Shown: piece by piece, positions 34,264-43,930 of the stretch
Layout of the letters: each line of letters begins with the position of its first letter
Position numbering within the stretch: the stretch's first letter is position 1
From: Cognatishimia sp. MH4019
GTDB taxonomy: Bacteria > Pseudomonadota > Alphaproteobacteria > Rhodobacterales > Rhodobacteraceae
Length of the DNA stretch: 64,000 nucleotides
Direction of reading: 5' to 3'
NCBI RefSeq assembly: GCF_020177595.1
Contig: NZ_JAHTBL010000010.1
Location: 1 to 64,000, forward strand
Notes under the pieces: model-generated
Databases searched by the model: none
What the model saw: the letters and a program-made list of their open reading frames with translations, nothing else
What the model was told of the DNA's origin: nothing
Made by a program: the position numbers and the translations under genes

Positions 34264-37011
34264 TTAGATCGTGTTGACGTCGATATCCGGATCAACAAGC
34301 AACGTGCCTTCGGTGCCGACAGAGTAGACGTCGTAAGCCTTGCCGCCGACGTTCTCGGTCTGGCCGGTGTTCTGAACACTGTTGGCGTCGATCGTGATCG
34401 CGTCAGCTGGGTTGCCGTTGGCATCCGCTGCGTCACCATGCACGATCAGCGTGTTCGTGGATTGCGACAGGGACAGCAAGTCCGCCTCGGTGATCGTCAG
34501 GTTGCCATTCTCGGCAAAACTCAGATCAATCGCGGCGATATCAAACGCATCCAGCCCGGTATTGGACAAGCTGAACGAGTTGGTCGAGCCGTCTTCCTGA
34601 ATGATCAGGGTCGAGGCTTCGTTGCCCGCTGCGTCCTCGGCCTGCACAATGAGATGCGTGCCGTCGGGAACCGGATTGTTGAACGTAAAGTTCTCGGACC
34701 CGCCGCCATTGCCCGTCGTGCTGGTGATGCCCAGATCGGTGACCGTGCCTGCATTGGTGATCGAGCTGATGCTTTCAACGCCATCCTCGGTTGTCAGGCC
34801 CAGACCGAACGTGTCGTCCTGACCTTGCATCCGGAAGATAATTTCAGGCGCGCCGGGAACGGTTGTATCCAAGGTCACAACCTCGGTTATGCTGTCGATA
34901 TTGTCGTTGGCATCCATCGTACGGACCGTGACATTCACATTGCCGTCGGCCGTGTTGCCGACCCCATTGTTGAAATCAAGCGACCAGTTGCCGTTCGCAT
35001 CGACCTGCGCCATTTGCGGGGCCATGGCACCGAACGTGACCTCGACCCATTGTGCACCAGGCTCTGTCGTGCCGGTCAGTGTGAAACCGTTAGAGACCTC
35101 AGCCGCATTCAGCACATTGTCGCCCGTGGCGCTGTTCATGCCCAGATTGCGCACGATCGTGTCGATCTGAACAGTGCCGCTATCGGTTGCGATATTGCCT
35201 GCGGGATCGGTGCTGGAAACTGAAACAGGCACGTTACGCTCGCCCGACGGGACCTCGTTGGCACGGTAATCTGCGGACCAATTCCCGAACTGATCGGCAT
35301 TCACCGTCTTGATGATCCCGTTGAAATTCACGCGGACTTCGGCGTTGGGGTCCGCTGTGCCGGTCAGGGTGATCCCGTCTGCGGCCTCGGCGAAGTTGAC
35401 GATCCCATTGCCTTCCAGCGTGGCTGTGTTCACGTCCACATCGACCTCGGTGTCGATCCGCAGCGTCTGCGAGGTCGTGGCCGAGTTGCCAGCCGCATCC
35501 GTCGCCACAACCGAGATATTGGCATCGTATTCGCCATCGGCAATCTCGTTTGCCGCAAAAGTCGCTGACCAGTTGCCGGCATTATCCGCCTGCACATTCC
35601 GGGTGAATTGCTGGCCGTTGTTGTCGGTCATCGTGACCGCAACCTGGTTGTTGGGCTGGGTGGAGCCGGTGACGGTGACCCCGTTGGAGTCGCGCTCTGC
35701 CTCGTTGATGATCGTGCCTTCAGCCACCGCACCCGGCACCATCGAGACATTGGTGATCGTGTCGACCACGATCTGGCCCGTGTTGGACGAGGTGTTGCCA
35801 TAAGGATCGGTGATATCCACCGTCACGTTGCGAGTGTATTCGCCGCCCGGCAGTTGCGAGTTATCAAAGGTCGTGGACCAGTTGCCATTGGCGTCAATCG
35901 GGGCGGTGACCACGATATTGGGCTGGCCCGACACGGTTACCGTAACGGTGCCATTGGGATCACCAGTGCCCGACAGCGTGATGCCGTCTGCATGATCGGC
36001 CCCATTGACGACGTTGCCAGCTCCGGCGGCCTCGCCATCGACCATTGTGATGGTCACAGCCGTCTCGGTGTCGATCTGGATCTGATCGGTGACAGTGGCG
36101 ATGTTGCCCGCCCCGTCGGTCGCGGTGATGGTCACATCGTTGAAATACTCGCCCGTGCGGATGTCTGCGGCAGGAAAAACAACATCCCAATCGCCATTTG
36201 CATCAACGGTCGTCGTCTGAGACACGGTCTGACCGTTATAGCCTTCGGTTTCCACGACGACAGTTGATCCGGGCTCACCTCGACCGGACAGTTCCACACC
36301 ATCGGCGTGATCGACGCGGTTGAACACGTCATTGCTGCCGACAACGCCTTCGTCCACGCTCAGTGTGGGGGGTGTTGTATCAGGGCCGGGGCCGCCACTG
36401 GGGCCGGGTCCACCGGGGCCATCAGGATCATTGCCGGGCTTATCATCGTCATCATCATCGTCGCCACCGCCACCAAGGGCTGCAACGGCTGCAGTCCCTG
36501 CAAGGGCTGCACCGCCAACACCGGCCGCACCACCGGCAGCACCAAGACCGCCCAGAAGGCCCGTGGCCAACATGGTGGATTCAACACCGTCATCAACCAT
36601 CTCGTCGGCGACAACCACGGCATCCAAGTCGGCACCGTCGGTATAAAAGAGTGCGTCGTTCGGGCTCCATTTTCCGAAGAGTTCCGCCGTCTGGTAGACC
36701 GGCTCGAGTGTGTCGCCAAACTGCTGCAATTCAACCGGGGTCAGAAGGCCATCGGCGCTGAGATATAAATCATTGGCGTCCATCTGGCCGCCGAAGAAAT
36801 AATTTTCGAGCGTGATCGTGCGGCCATCCATGGTCGTAATGACCAGGTTTTCGCCCTCGCGCTGATAATTTGTGACCTGAAACAGCCGCAGGTTCAGCGA
36901 AATATCTTCGCCTGTGCCCATCGGAATGACTGTGGAAGTTTCAGTTTCGGCCAGGACCCCGCGCCGAAGATTGCCCGCGGAATCGCGGACGACGAATTCA
37001 ATCGCACTCAT
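34264..37011 (-). CDS. Bap-like surface protein with Ig-like repeats
   Basis: The 915-residue acidic protein begins with a BapA-prefix-like domain (about 1-135, with SLNLRLFQVTNYQREGENL). A Gly/Ala-rich linker and an aspartate run (GGGGDDDDDDDKPG, about 185-200) follow. Then come about seven Ig-like repeats of roughly 90-100 residues, each ending near 'DANGNWS...'-type strands with a DGITLSGTGDPNGTV motif. The C-terminus resembles the type-I-secreted end of such adhesins. There is no Sec signal peptide. It is likely exported and used in adhesion or biofilm. No secretion genes lie nearby. Repeated DNA makes the repeat number prone to assembly error. Confidence 0.82.
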   Translation of the reverse strand: MSAIEFVVRDSAGNLRRGVLAETETSTVIPMGTGEDISLNLRLFQVTNYQREGENLVITTMDGRTITLENYFFGGQMDANDLYLSADGLLTPVELQQFGDTLEPVYQTAELFGKWSPNDALFYTDGADLDAVVVADEMVDDGVESTMLATGLLGGLGAAGGAAGVGGAALAGTAAVAALGGGGDDDDDDDKPGNDPDGPGGPGPSGGPGPDTTPPTLSVDEGVVGSNDVFNRVDHADGVELSGRGEPGSTVVVETEGYNGQTVSQTTTVDANGDWDVVFPAADIRTGEYFNDVTITATDGAGNIATVTDQIQIDTETAVTITMVDGEAAGAGNVVNGADHADGITLSGTGDPNGTVTVTVSGQPNIVVTAPIDANGNWSTTFDNSQLPGGEYTRNVTVDITDPYGNTSSNTGQIVVDTITNVSMVPGAVAEGTIINEAERDSNGVTVTGSTQPNNQVAVTMTDNNGQQFTRNVQADNAGNWSATFAANEIADGEYDANISVVATDAAGNSATTSQTLRIDTEVDVDVNTATLEGNGIVNFAEAADGITLTGTADPNAEVRVNFNGIIKTVNADQFGNWSADYRANEVPSGERNVPVSVSSTDPAGNIATDSGTVQIDTIVRNLGMNSATGDNVLNAAEVSNGFTLTGTTEPGAQWVEVTFGAMAPQMAQVDANGNWSLDFNNGVGNTADGNVNVTVRTMDANDNIDSITEVVTLDTTVPGAPEIIFRMQGQDDTFGLGLTTEDGVESISSITNAGTVTDLGITSTTGNGGGSENFTFNNPVPDGTHLIVQAEDAAGNEASTLIIQEDGSTNSFSLSNTGLDAFDIAAIDLSFAENGNLTITEADLLSLSQSTNTLIVHGDAADANGNPADAITIDANSVQNTGQTENVGGKAYDVYSVGTEGTLLVDPDIDVNTI

Positions 37012-37260
37012 AATTCTTTACTCCGCCTCTGACGCAGCTCTTTGCGGCCACGTTTTTCTGTGTCTCGCCGTATACAGAAAACGAATCGGTCGCGATAGGG
37101 GGAAAAACCCTTCTGAATCAGCGCGCTTTGGCAAGTCGTGACATAATTGGCACGGCTCGCATTTGCTCATTCAACCGGGGTTTTTTTGAACAATCGCTCA
37201 GGTTGTGCGACCCTAAGTTGACGTAGCGTCCGAAAAGGTTAACGAAATGAGCCGCTTCGA

Positions 37261-38019
37261 TTAGCTTTGCGGACGCTCTGCCCAGCCGGCAAAGATTTTT
37301 TCCAGATAAACCACAGCGTAGTAGAGAACGATCCCCAGAAACGCGAGCGCGATGAGGACGGCGAACATCAAAGGATAGTCGCCATTGGTCTCGCCGGACT
37401 TGAAAAGCGCCCCAAGGCCGCGGCCATGGGGGCTGACGATCTCCACCAGATTGGTGCCGATAAAGGCCAGAGTGACCGAAACTTTCAGCGCTCCGAAGAA
37501 TTCTGGCAGGGTTTTCGGCAGCGCGATTTTGCGGAAGATTGTGAAGCGGGACGCCCCGAGGGACCGCAAGATATCGCGGTATTCAGGCTCCAGCGTGGAC
37601 AGGCCAATGCCCACGGACACCGCGATGGGAAAGAAAGAGATCATGAACGCCATAAGCACTGTGTTGAAGTCGTGCTGGCCGATAAAAATCAGCGAGATAA
37701 CGGGCACCAGCGTCGCTTTCGGGATCGCGTTGAAGCCCACCAGAAGCGGATAGAGCGCATCCCGCGCGATGCGGGAAAAGCCAATGATCATGCCGATGGC
37801 CGTCCCGACCAGCACCGCAAGCGCCAGCCCCGCGACTGTGCGCCAAAGCGTCTGCCAGCCCATGACAAGGAACAGCTCCCAATAGCGGATGTAGGCAGGG
37901 GGCAGGTCCGACGGCGATGCCATTTTGAAATTGGGCCAGCCATTGACCCAGACCAGCAGCTCCCAAAGGCCAAGAAAGACAAGGACAGAGGCGACGGGAA
38001 TTCCGATTTGACGCAGCAT
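37261..38019 (-). CDS. ABC transporter permease (SsuC/TauC/ThiX type)
   Basis: A 252-residue BPD_transp_1 permease with about six transmembrane segments and the coupling-helix EAA motif LRSLGASRFTIFRKIALPKTLP. Family members import taurine, sulfonates, nitrate or pyrimidines. The ATG overlaps the stop of the ATPase gene (TGATG). It is the last gene of a three-gene importer operon read in the order binding protein, ATPase, permease. Confidence 0.9.
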   Translation of the reverse strand: MLRQIGIPVASVLVFLGLWELLVWVNGWPNFKMASPSDLPPAYIRYWELFLVMGWQTLWRTVAGLALAVLVGTAIGMIIGFSRIARDALYPLLVGFNAIPKATLVPVISLIFIGQHDFNTVLMAFMISFFPIAVSVGIGLSTLEPEYRDILRSLGASRFTIFRKIALPKTLPEFFGALKVSVTLAFIGTNLVEIVSPHGRGLGALFKSGETNGDYPLMFAVLIALAFLGIVLYYAVVYLEKIFAGWAERPQS

Positions 38020-38807
38020 CAGTGAACCTCCGGCTCGCGGCCTTGGGCGATCTTGATCTGGTCACGCAGGATATGAAGCATGTCAGCCACTTCAGGCGTA
38101 TAAAGGACGTCGAGCGTGCGATCTTTGGGCAGATCAATCGGCATCACGTATTGCGTGCGTGCGGGGCGCCCCGACAACACGATGACCTGATCGCCCAGAA
38201 ACACGCTTTCGCGCAGATCATGGGTGATCAAGACGCAGGTAAACGGCTCTGCCGCGCGCAGATCGCGCATGGTTTGCCACAGATCTTCGCGAGTGAACGC
38301 ATCCAGCGCGCCGAAAGGTTCGTCCATAATCAGAACCTCGGGCTTATGAACCAGTGACCTGCAGAGCGATGCGCGCTGGCGCATACCGCCCGACAACTCA
38401 GACGGGCGCTTGTCGTCAAAGCCTGTCAGCCCAACCATATCCAAAAGCTCGTGCGCCCGCGCTTCGCGGTCTTTCTGGGACATCGACGGCGCTACGATTT
38501 CCAGCGGCAAGATCACATTCTGCAAAATCGTGCGCCATTCCAGAAGGACGGGGTTCTGAAAGGCCATGCCCACGGTTTTGCGCGGGCCTTTAACGCGTTC
38601 GCCGTGCAGCCAGACCTCACCCTCATCGGGCTTCATCAGGCCAGCGACCAACCGCGTCAGCGTGGATTTCCCGCAGCCAGAGGGGCCAACGACAGCGGCG
38701 AATGTGCCTTCGGGCACGGCCACATCGAGGCCGTCCAGAACCGGAAGTGGTCCACTCTCCGTCTTATAGGCGTGGGTCACGCCTTTGATATCAATCAGAT
38801 TTTCCAT
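38019..38807 (-). CDS. ABC transporter ATP-binding protein
   Basis: A 262-residue ATPase of the SsuB/TauB/ThiZ group. Walker A is GPSGCGKST, the signature is ELSGGMRQRASLCRSL, Walker B is VLIMDEPFGALD, and the H-loop is LITHDLRE. It energises the permease encoded just downstream, whose start overlaps its stop. Confidence 0.93.
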   Translation of the reverse strand: MENLIDIKGVTHAYKTESGPLPVLDGLDVAVPEGTFAAVVGPSGCGKSTLTRLVAGLMKPDEGEVWLHGERVKGPRKTVGMAFQNPVLLEWRTILQNVILPLEIVAPSMSQKDREARAHELLDMVGLTGFDDKRPSELSGGMRQRASLCRSLVHKPEVLIMDEPFGALDAFTREDLWQTMRDLRAAEPFTCVLITHDLRESVFLGDQVIVLSGRPARTQYVMPIDLPKDRTLDVLYTPEVADMLHILRDQIKIAQGREPEVH

Positions 38808-38858
38808 GTCCCCACCCCTTAAGCGACCGGGCGCATGTCTCGCGCCCGGTCTGGTCTT

Positions 38859-39866
38859 TTATTGCAGCATCAAACTGCCGTCATCGGGCAGATACTGTCC
38901 GGTGAAGAACACAGCGGCGTCCGGGGCTGTCTGGAATTCATAGACCGATTTGGTCTGCTCCAAAGCGTTTGCAAAGCGCGCCTCATCAATGCCGCCCATC
39001 CCGTTCTCCTTGACGTAGTCAGTCAGGACATTGTCGTTGACGGCCAGCAAAAGACGCTCCGTCTCAAGGGCTGCATCGGCTGCGGGGTTGCGCTGCATCA
39101 GCGCCTCGATGGCGGTGTCCGGTGCTGCAATCGCATCTTTCCAGCCTTTGGCGACAGCGCGCAGGAAGCCAGTGACGGCCTCGCCGTTTTCAGCCGCAAA
39201 CTCGGTGTTTACGATGATCGCGTTACCATAAAGGTCCACGCCGTAATCGGCCATCAACAGGACCGAGATGTCCTCTTCCGGCACGCCCAAACGCTTGAGG
39301 TTCAGCGTGGAAGAGAACGAAAAGCCCGTGATCGCGGCGACATTGCCTTCGGCCAGCATCGGCTCGCGGGTCGGAAAGCCCACTGGCTCCACCGTGATGG
39401 CATCACTGTCGATGCCGGTTTCAGCGGCAAAGATCGGGAACTGCGCCCAGGCCCCATCGGGGGGCGGCGCGCCCAGCACTTTGCCTTCCAGATCGGCAGG
39501 GGCTTCCACGCCCAGCGATTTGCGCCCTACGACCGAGAAAGGCGGCTTGTCATAGACCATCATGACGGCTGTGACGGGCGCGTCCGGGTTCTGATCCAGA
39601 AAGCGCATCAGCGAGTTGATATCGGCAAAGCCAACCGGAAACGCGCCGGTGGCCACTTTCGGGATCGCGTCCAGCGAACCGGAGCCTTCGGAAATGGTGA
39701 CGGTCAGCCCTTCTTCTTCGAAATACCCCGCATCCAGCGCGTGGAAATAGGGGGCCGACGGGCCTTCGAATTTCCAATCGAGCGCGAAAGGCATCTCGGT
39801 TTGGGCAATAGCGGGAGCCGCAACCAGCGTCGCGGCCATGGCCAGAATGGATTTGTGTAGTGTCAT
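38859..39866 (-). CDS. ABC importer substrate-binding protein (NMT1/THI5-like)
   Basis: The 335-residue periplasmic protein has a signal peptide cut after MTLHKSILAMAATLVAAPAIA and an NMT1/THI5-like fold (ALDWKFEGPSAPYFHALDAGYF). This group binds thiamine precursors, aromatic acids, nitrate or sulfonates; the sequence alone does not choose between them. GGGAG lies upstream of the ATG used, and a longer frame would hide the signal peptide. The flavoprotein dehydrogenase gene directly upstream on the same strand may process the imported compound. Confidence 0.88.
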   Translation of the reverse strand: MTLHKSILAMAATLVAAPAIAQTEMPFALDWKFEGPSAPYFHALDAGYFEEEGLTVTISEGSGSLDAIPKVATGAFPVGFADINSLMRFLDQNPDAPVTAVMMVYDKPPFSVVGRKSLGVEAPADLEGKVLGAPPPDGAWAQFPIFAAETGIDSDAITVEPVGFPTREPMLAEGNVAAITGFSFSSTLNLKRLGVPEEDISVLLMADYGVDLYGNAIIVNTEFAAENGEAVTGFLRAVAKGWKDAIAAPDTAIEALMQRNPAADAALETERLLLAVNDNVLTDYVKENGMGGIDEARFANALEQTKSVYEFQTAPDAAVFFTGQYLPDDGSLMLQ

Positions 39867-40050
39867 CAAAAGTCGCTCCCTTGCAGACAAAGCAAACGCA
39901 ACCTGACTCGTCCGCCCGCGAAAGGGGAGAGCCGAGGGCAGGCAGCGTGCTCTTGTTCTATCGGATCAAGCGTTCTGCTGCCTGATTAAGCAGATAGCCT
40001 ATGGTTGCCTAAAGACTAATCAGATGTCGACTCTGAGATGGTCATATTTG

Positions 40051-41706
40051 TTAAGCGATTGTGTCCGCGCGTCCGACATTTCGGCCAGAAAAGATGCAAC
40101 CGCCCAGAAAAGTGCCTTCCAGCGCGCTGTAGCCATGATAGCCGCCCCCGCCGAAGCCCGCGACTTCGCCCGCCGCAAACAGGCCCGGGATGCGGTTGCC
40201 ATCCGCGTCGATCAATTGACCGTTGAGGTCGGTCTGTAGCCCGCCAAGGCTTTTGCGCGTCAGGATATTTAGGCGCACGCCGATCAGCGGGCCATTTGCC
40301 GGGTCGAGGATCTTGTGCGGTTTTGCAGTGCGCAGGATACGGTCGCCCCGATGGTGACGTGCAGCATGGATCGCCATGACTTGGGCGTCCTTGGAAAACG
40401 GATTGTTGATCTGCAAGTCACGCGCCTCGATCTGCGCTTGGATCTTATCGTGCTCCAGCAACGTATTGTTTTCCAACGCATTCATGCCGTCGATCAGCTC
40501 GGGCAAGGTTTTTGCGACAACGAAATCAGCGCCATGTTCTTTGAACGCCTCCACCGGCGGGGTCGCCGCTTTGTTGAGGATGCGCTGCTTGAGGACCGCT
40601 TTCCAATCCTTCTCTGCGAAGTCCGGGTTTTGCTCGGACCCGGATAGCGCGAACTCCTTTTTGAGGATCTTCTGCGTCGTGATGAACCACGAATACTCAT
40701 AGCCCGTATCAAGGATCGCCTTGAGCGTGCCAAGCGTATCGAACCCCGGCAAGGCAGGCGGCTGGAGGCGGTTGCCAGTTGCGTCAAACCACATCGACGA
40801 GGGTCCGGGCAGGATGCGGATGCCATGGGCAGGCCAGATCGGGTCCCAGTTTTGCACGCCTTCGGTGTAATGCCACATCCGGTCGCCATTGATGATCGTG
40901 CCACCAGCTTTCTCGGTAATCGCGAGCATTTTGCCGTCCACATGCGCTGGCACGCCAGAGATCAGCCGTTTGGGCGGTTCACCCAGGCGATCACGGGGCC
41001 AGGCTTTGCGGACCAGATCGAAATTCCCGCCGATACCGCCCGAGGCGACGACGATGCTGGGCGCGCGCAGCTCAAAGTCATCAACGATATCGCGGTTTGT
41101 GGCCTCACCGCGCGCGCCGGGGTCATGGGCCAGAATATGGCCGCTGATGCCACAGGCGGTGCCGTTCTCGGTAAGGATATGTGCGCATTGATGGCGGAAC
41201 TTCAGTTGGATGCGTCCTGCGTCCACATGGGTTTGAACGCGGGCTTCGAAGGGCGCCACCGTGCCGGGGCCGACGCCCCAGGTCAGGTGAAAACGCGGTA
41301 CGGAGTTGCCGTGTCCATCGGCAAAAGAGCCGCCCCGCTCGGCCCAGCCCACAACAGGAAACCAGCGCATCCCTTGGGCGTGCAGCCAGGGGCGCATTTC
41401 ACCGGCTGCAAAATCGACATAGGCCTCGGCCCATTTGCGGGGCCAGTGATCTTCCTCGCGGTCAAAGCGTGCTGTTCCCATCCAGTCCGAGAGCGCCAGA
41501 TCGTGGCTGTCGCGGATGCCCATGCGGCGTTGTTCTGGCGTGTCGATCATCATCAAGCCGCCCAGCGACCAGAAGGCCTGACCGCCCAGGGTGTGTTCGG
41601 GCTCTTGATCCACGATGATGACCGATTTCCCGCGATCTGCCAGCTCGGCAGCGGCGACGAGCCCGGCCAAGCCTGCTCCGATGATGATGACGTCTGTGTC
41701 CGGCAT
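40051..41706 (-). CDS. FAD-dependent dehydrogenase (KSTD/fumarate reductase flavoprotein-like)
   Basis: A 551-residue flavoprotein with the N-terminal FAD motif IIGAGLAGLVAAAELADRG, the IVVASGGIGGNF segment and the C-terminal flavin contact NGQLIDADGNRIPGLFAAGEVAGFGGGG. It resembles 3-ketosteroid delta-1-dehydrogenase-like flavoproteins annotated broadly as FAD-binding dehydrogenases. The substrate is unknown. The ATG giving MPDTD is preferred over an in-frame TTG upstream. It precedes the ABC importer on the same strand by about 185 bases and is divergent from nasT. Confidence 0.82.
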   Translation of the reverse strand: MPDTDVIIIGAGLAGLVAAAELADRGKSVIIVDQEPEHTLGGQAFWSLGGLMMIDTPEQRRMGIRDSHDLALSDWMGTARFDREEDHWPRKWAEAYVDFAAGEMRPWLHAQGMRWFPVVGWAERGGSFADGHGNSVPRFHLTWGVGPGTVAPFEARVQTHVDAGRIQLKFRHQCAHILTENGTACGISGHILAHDPGARGEATNRDIVDDFELRAPSIVVASGGIGGNFDLVRKAWPRDRLGEPPKRLISGVPAHVDGKMLAITEKAGGTIINGDRMWHYTEGVQNWDPIWPAHGIRILPGPSSMWFDATGNRLQPPALPGFDTLGTLKAILDTGYEYSWFITTQKILKKEFALSGSEQNPDFAEKDWKAVLKQRILNKAATPPVEAFKEHGADFVVAKTLPELIDGMNALENNTLLEHDKIQAQIEARDLQINNPFSKDAQVMAIHAARHHRGDRILRTAKPHKILDPANGPLIGVRLNILTRKSLGGLQTDLNGQLIDADGNRIPGLFAAGEVAGFGGGGYHGYSALEGTFLGGCIFSGRNVGRADTIA

Positions 41707-41923
41707 GCGCCCTCGCAACTTTCAGTTCAGAAACTTTAGACCGGATTCTGGGCAGCTGCGTAGTGTGATCTTACGGCGCCTTCGGATTTTCCGTGCTTTG
41801 AGTGCCTAAAAATTAGACACTTCGTGACGAAAGCGCTTGGTTTCGCCGCAACGCACGTCTGTCGCAGGGCTAAAATGAGGGAAAGCGCCTGACCGACAGA
41901 CCGTGTCGCGATACGTGCAGCGC

Positions 41924-42508
41924 ATGAGCCGTGACCTTTCCATTCTTGTCGTTGAAGCGGACCCTCAGAAGGCACGCGATATCATCGACGCGCTGATGGA
42001 GGCTGGTTGGTCAGACGTCCATGCCTTAGCGCAAACCGCTGGTTTGGAACGCGAAATCAAGGCACGGCAACCCGATATCGTCTTAATTGATGTCGCTAAT
42101 CCGGACCGGGATATGTTGGAGCATCTCAGTCTCGCCTCTGACAGCAAATCCCGCGCCGTGGCGATGTTTGTCGACAAAACCGACGATGATTTGACCCAAG
42201 CGGCCTTGGCTGCTGGTGTGAGTGCCTATGTGGTCGACGGTCTTCAAATGAACCGCATCAAATCGGTGTTGGAGACAGCGATTGCGCGGTTTCAATTGCT
42301 GCGTCAGATGCAATCGGAACTGGATGCCGCAAAGCGCGCGCTGGAAGATCGCAAGACGCTGGACCGCGCCAAGGGTATCTTAATGCGTCAGCGCGGCGTT
42401 TCAGAGGACGAGGCCTATCAGTTGCTGCGCAAGACTGCGATGGATCAGGGGCGCAAGGTGATCGACGTGGCGCAGGCCTTGGTGACTGCGGCGGACCTTT
42501 TGGCATGA
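41924..42508 (+). CDS. nasT: Nitrate-responsive antiterminator NasT (ANTAR)
   Basis: The 194-residue protein has a receiver-like domain (SILVVEADPQKARDIIDAL; about 5-120) and a C-terminal ANTAR RNA-binding domain (about 130-190, with LDRAKGILMRQRGVSEDEAY and LLRKTAM). NasT binds leader RNA hairpins and prevents termination when released from NasS. The ATG used has no clear ribosome-binding site; an upstream GTG at 41903 is the alternative. Its stop overlaps the nasS start (ATGA). A leader with two ANTAR-type hairpins lies downstream before nrtA. Confidence 0.93.
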   Translation: MSRDLSILVVEADPQKARDIIDALMEAGWSDVHALAQTAGLEREIKARQPDIVLIDVANPDRDMLEHLSLASDSKSRAVAMFVDKTDDDLTQAALAAGVSAYVVDGLQMNRIKSVLETAIARFQLLRQMQSELDAAKRALEDRKTLDRAKGILMRQRGVSEDEAYQLLRKTAMDQGRKVIDVAQALVTAADLLA

Positions 42509-43668
42509 CCCGAACGGTTCTGAACTGCGGATATGTCCCCTTGGTGGATTGCGCCCCCTTGATTGTGGCCAAGGAGTTGGGCTTTGCCGCTGAAGAGGGG
42601 CTGAGCTTGAACCTTGTCGCGCAGCCCTCGTGGTCTGCGACCCGCGATATGCTGGCGCTGGGCCATCTGGACGTGGCGCATATGCTGTCCCCGATGCCGA
42701 TTGCGATGTCTTTGGGCTACGGCGGCCTGCCCGGCGAGATCGACGCGCTGATGGTGCTGTCGGTCAATGGCACCGTTTTTGGAATTTCAACGCAACTTGC
42801 CGACGGGCTGCGCGGGTCGTCCGTCGGCCCCGCATTTGGCGATGCCGGAAATATGCTGCAAAACATTGCAGCCTTGGGCACCACGCGGCTGCGTATTGGT
42901 GTGCCGTTTCATTACTCCATGCACCGTCTGCTGCTGGAATACTGGCTGCAAGGGCAGGGCGATCTGGCCGCGCTGGAGATTGATATCGTCACGATCCCGC
43001 CGCCGCGCATGGCCGATGCTGTTGCCGATGGCCATATAGACGCGTTCTGGGTTGGGGAGCCGTGGGGCAGTGCGGCTGTCGCGCGCGGCGCGGCTGAATT
43101 GGTGCTGCCCGGCACGGCTGTCTGGGGCTTTGCGCCTGAAAAGGTGCTGGCCGTGCGGCATGACTGGGTTGAGACGCGCAGCGACGACGCCCGTCGTTTG
43201 ATCCGCGCGCTTTATCAGGCAATGCGCTGGCTGGATGCATCGCGCAACAAGCCCCTCGCGGTCGAGATATTGGCCCGCAGCGAGCATCTGAACATCGCGC
43301 CTGAGCTGATTGACCCGGCCATTTCAGGTGCGCTGACGCCCGTACAGGGCGCGTCGCCCGTCTCGGTCGAGCGGTTTTTGCTGTTTCACAAGCATGCCGC
43401 ACATTTCCCGTGGCGCAGTCAGGCGGCGTGGATCGCCGCGCGTCTTGGTGCAGGCCCAGACGGGATTGCGCGGGCCAAACAGTGTTTCCGCGCGGATATC
43501 TACCGCGATGTGCTGGGGCCAACGGGCGCTGATCTGCCCGGCGCGTCGGAGAAAGTGGAAGGTTCCATGCGCCACGCGACGGCTGTTGCGTCGAGCCGTG
43601 GGCATATGATTCTAGGGCCGGATGCCTTTTTTGACGGCAGAACCTTCGATTTCGCCCTGAAAAACTGA
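42505..43668 (+). CDS. nasS: Nitrate/nitrite sensor NasS (NrtA/CmpA family)
   Basis: The 387-residue protein has the NrtA/CmpA nitrate-binding fold (LNCGYVPLVDCAPLIVAKEL, LDVAHMLSPMPIAMSLGYGG, HIDAFWVGEPWG) but no signal peptide, so it is cytoplasmic. In Paracoccus and Azotobacter, NasS holds NasT inactive until nitrate binds. Its overlap with nasT fits the needed fixed ratio. Confidence 0.93.
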   Translation: MTRTVLNCGYVPLVDCAPLIVAKELGFAAEEGLSLNLVAQPSWSATRDMLALGHLDVAHMLSPMPIAMSLGYGGLPGEIDALMVLSVNGTVFGISTQLADGLRGSSVGPAFGDAGNMLQNIAALGTTRLRIGVPFHYSMHRLLLEYWLQGQGDLAALEIDIVTIPPPRMADAVADGHIDAFWVGEPWGSAAVARGAAELVLPGTAVWGFAPEKVLAVRHDWVETRSDDARRLIRALYQAMRWLDASRNKPLAVEILARSEHLNIAPELIDPAISGALTPVQGASPVSVERFLLFHKHAAHFPWRSQAAWIAARLGAGPDGIARAKQCFRADIYRDVLGPTGADLPGASEKVEGSMRHATAVASSRGHMILGPDAFFDGRTFDFALKN

Positions 43669-43765
43669 TTAAAAAATACGCAATTTCTGCATTGCAGCAT
43701 TTTTGTGGCGATTACAGCGTCAAAATCGTTGAGCGCTTCCTGATCTAGTTGAATGATAACGATAC

Positions 43766-43810
43766 GGGCATAGATGCCCTCCAAGTTTCCGGATGCCAAT
43801 GGCGGCATCC
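43766..43810 (+). promoter_or_regulatory. ANTAR-target double hairpin in the nrtA leader
   Basis: Two short hairpins have six-base loops. The first is GGGC, loop ATAGAT, GCCC (43766-43779). The second is GGATGCC, loop AATGGC, GGCATCC (43791-43810). Both loops have A at position 1 and G at position 4, the known ANTAR recognition pattern. They lie between nasS and nrtA, directly before an intrinsic terminator, so NasT binding should allow read-through into nrtABC. Confidence 0.85.
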
Positions 43811-43825
43811 AATCACTCAAAAAGC

Positions 43826-43884
43826 AAAGCCGCTTGTATGTCGCACGGAGCCTCCCCTCCGCGCAGCTTACAAGCGGCTTTTTT
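43826..43884 (+). terminator. Leader terminator controlled by NasT
   Basis: A 13-bp stem AAAGCCGCTTGTA / TACAAGCGGCTTT is followed by a T run. The loop holds a smaller CGGAG/CTCCG hairpin. It stands 15 bases after the second ANTAR hairpin and 46 bases before nrtA, the position of an attenuator. Confidence 0.88.
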
Positions 43885-43930
43885 CGTTTTCCGGGTCTCC
43901 CTTCCGGAGCAGACAAAAAGGACATCTGCG

